From JAGQTE01 sp964648005 (GTDB lineage: Bacteria; Actinomycetota; Acidimicrobiia; Acidimicrobiales; Acidimicrobilacustridaceae): a stretch of 5,754 nucleotides of DNA. This document shows, one piece after another, positions 4,291 through 5,754 of the stretch. The notes beneath the pieces are model-generated. The model was not told the origin of the DNA. It did no database searches and saw nothing but the letters and a program-made list of their open reading frames with translations. The translations under genes were made by a program, and so were the position numbers. The first letter of the stretch is position 1, and every line of letters starts with the position of its first letter. The DNA lies in the NCBI GenBank assembly GCA_964648005.1, contig CAZYKR010000274.1, positions 1-5,754 on the forward strand, written 5' to 3'.

Positions 4291-5754
4291 GTGCCACGAC
4301 CGATCGAGGACTACGCGCTGGTGGGTGACTCGGCTTCGGCCGCGCTCGTCGGCACCGACGGCTCCATCGACTGGTGGTGCGCCCCGCGATTCGACAGCCC
4401 GTCGGTCTTCGCAGCGCTGCTCGACGGCCCGGACGCCGGCGCCTGGCGCTTGGCGCCGACGGCAGATCCGGTCGACGTCCGTCGCCGGTATGTGGGCGAC
4501 ACGTTCGTGCTGGAGACGACGACCGAGACCGTGCACGGCACTGTCGTCGTGCGCGATGCCATGGTGCTCGGGCGACCTGGGTCGAGCATCGTGCGAGTGG
4601 CCGAGTGCACCGCGGGGACGGTCGAGCTGCGCTCGGAGTGGCGCATGCGCTTCGACTACGGATCGATCGTGCCATGGGTCCGTGGGCTCGACGAGGCCCC
4701 AGAGGGTTGGTACGGCTTCGATGCCGTCGGGGGCGCCGACGGCTGCACGGTGTGGGCACAGGTGCCGATCGAGGGGGAGGACCACCACAGCGTGGCGACG
4801 ACCACGCTGCACGCCGGCGACCGGTGCACCTTCGTGGCGCGCTGGCACAGCTCCGAGACGCCGCCGTTGCCGCCACTCGACGGTCCGGCGGTGCTGGCCG
4901 AGACGGCGCAGGACTGGCAGGCGTGGGCCGACCGGTGCACCGTGCAGGGGCCGCTGCGCACGCAGGTGCTGCGCTCGCTGCTCACCCTCAAGGCGCTGAC
5001 CTATGCGCCGAGTGGCGGCATCGTCGCCGCGGCCACCACGTCGCTGCCGGAGTGGATCGGCAGCGTGCGCAACTGGGACTACCGCTACTGCTGGCTGCGC
5101 GATGCCACCTTCACCCTGCACGCGCTGCTCGACGCCGGGTACGCCATGGAGGCGGGGGCCTGGAGCGGTTGGTTGCGGCGGGCCGTGGCCGGTGACCCGG
5201 ACGACATGCAGATCATGTACGGGGTCCTCGGCGAGCGGCGCCTCGACGAGCGCGAGCTGGACAACCTCGCCGGCTACGAGGGGTCGGCCCCGGTGCGTAT
5301 CGGCAACGGCGCGGCCGGGCAGTTCCAGCTCGACGTGTACGGCGAGGTCCTCGACATGTTCCACACCGAGGCCGACGTCACCGGCACCTTGCCGGTCGAT
5401 GCCGTCGACCTGGCCCGCTTCTGCGTGGAGCACGTGCGTCGCGTGTGGGCCGATCCCGACGACGGGATCTGGGAGGTGCGTGGCCCGCGGCGGCACTTCG
5501 TGCACTCCAAGGTCATGGCGTGGGTGGCGGTCGACCGGTGGATCGGCATCGTCGAGCAGCTCGGCCTGCATGACGACACCGCTCCTTGGTGCGAGTTGCG
5601 TGACCAGATCCACACCCGGGTCTGCACGCTCGGGTTCGACGACCGCCTCGGCAGCTTCACCCAGTACGAGGGGTCGGGCACGCTCGACGCCAGCTGCCTG
5701 ATGATCCCCCTGGTCGGGTTCCTGCCGCCCGAGGACCCGCGCGTCGTGGGCACC
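4291..5754 (+). CDS. GH15 glycoside hydrolase, glucoamylase/trehalase-like (partial, 3' end off the right edge)
   Basis: The frame is open for 488 codons from GTG 4291 to the edge. Family members are usually near 600 residues, so about the last fifth is missing. The N-terminus PIEDYALVGD followed by DGSIDWWCAPRFDSP (23-37) is the start of the beta-sandwich domain typical of bacterial GH15 proteins, and this fixes the GTG as the start. The (alpha/alpha)6 barrel begins near 245 with NWDYRYCWLRDA (261-272), then GNGAAGQFQLDVYGEV (338-353), GIWEVRG (392-398), HSKVMAW (405-411) and LDASCLMIPLVGFLP (465-479). E395 aligns with the general acid Glu179 of fungal glucoamylase; the general base lies beyond the edge. 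The enzyme releases glucose from alpha-glucosidic substrates. Mycobacterial relatives include a trehalase, so trehalose is as plausible as maltodextrin. No signal peptide is seen, which favours cytosolic trehalose or glycogen-derived substrates. It is divergent from zwf with a 53-bp gap. Confidence 0.92.
   Translation, partial: MPRPIEDYALVGDSASAALVGTDGSIDWWCAPRFDSPSVFAALLDGPDAGAWRLAPTADPVDVRRRYVGDTFVLETTTETVHGTVVVRDAMVLGRPGSSIVRVAECTAGTVELRSEWRMRFDYGSIVPWVRGLDEAPEGWYGFDAVGGADGCTVWAQVPIEGEDHHSVATTTLHAGDRCTFVARWHSSETPPLPPLDGPAVLAETAQDWQAWADRCTVQGPLRTQVLRSLLTLKALTYAPSGGIVAAATTSLPEWIGSVRNWDYRYCWLRDATFTLHALLDAGYAMEAGAWSGWLRRAVAGDPDDMQIMYGVLGERRLDERELDNLAGYEGSAPVRIGNGAAGQFQLDVYGEVLDMFHTEADVTGTLPVDAVDLARFCVEHVRRVWADPDDGIWEVRGPRRHFVHSKVMAWVAVDRWIGIVEQLGLHDDTAPWCELRDQIHTRVCTLGFDDRLGSFTQYEGSGTLDASCLMIPLVGFLPPEDPRVVGT

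Noticed and set aside
4238..4876. In-frame upstream extension of zwf toward 4876
   Set aside because: It lies opposite the GH15 coding region, is Arg/Ser-rich, and would put a 213-residue extension before a normal G6PD N-terminus.
2777..4999. A 740-codon plus-strand open frame opposite zwf and running into the GH15 gene
   Set aside because: It is antisense to a clearly conserved zwf and then lies in another frame of the GH15 gene. The translation is Arg/Gly/His-rich with no recognisable domain. Long antisense frames are expected in such GC-rich DNA.
4234..5613. A 459-codon minus-strand open frame opposite the GH15 gene
   Set aside because: It is antisense to a conserved hydrolase, has low-complexity His/Arg/Val-rich translation and shows no motif.

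Overview
The window is very GC-rich, with G or C in most third codon positions, and has compact gene spacing. Predicted promoters look like the actinobacterial -10 pattern TANNNT. Several proteins resemble mycobacterial families as I remember them: the HAD protein is like Rv3400, the G6PD is like Zwf1/Rv1121, and the FKBP is of the short cytosolic actinobacterial type. This points to a high-GC actinobacterium, possibly a deep-branching one such as Acidimicrobiia. The class-level placement is a guess.

Layout, left to right. Positions 738-1 (minus) hold a beta-phosphoglucomutase-type HAD phosphatase/mutase that runs off the left edge with no stop. Positions 739-869 are a 131-bp divergent intergenic region with two perfect inverted repeats and a candidate promoter for each flanking gene. 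Positions 870-1250 (plus) encode an FKBP-type peptidyl-prolyl isomerase. After a 12-bp convergent gap, positions 2735-1263 (minus) encode a 12-TM sugar porter of the MFS. Upstream of it on the same strand, 80 bp away, positions 4237-2816 (minus) encode glucose-6-phosphate dehydrogenase (zwf). A 53-bp divergent gap then leads to positions 4291-5754 (plus), a GH15 glucoamylase/trehalase-like glycoside hydrolase cut by the right edge. There is no gene-free stretch longer than 131 bp, and I see no tRNA, rRNA, CRISPR array or mobile element.

Four of the five genes fit one theme: taking up or hydrolysing alpha-glucosides and sending glucose into the pentose phosphate pathway. GH15 would release glucose from trehalose or alpha-glucans. 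The porter would import a monosaccharide with protons. A beta-PGM would convert beta-glucose-1-phosphate, made by an inverting GH65 phosphorylase expected beyond the left edge, into glucose-6-phosphate. G6PD would oxidise that to 6-phosphogluconolactone. The FKBP gene is probably an unrelated housekeeping gene. No clearly novel system is visible. The points most worth checking are the G6PD cofactor-binding position, the palindromes controlling the HAD gene, and the leaderless promoter architecture.
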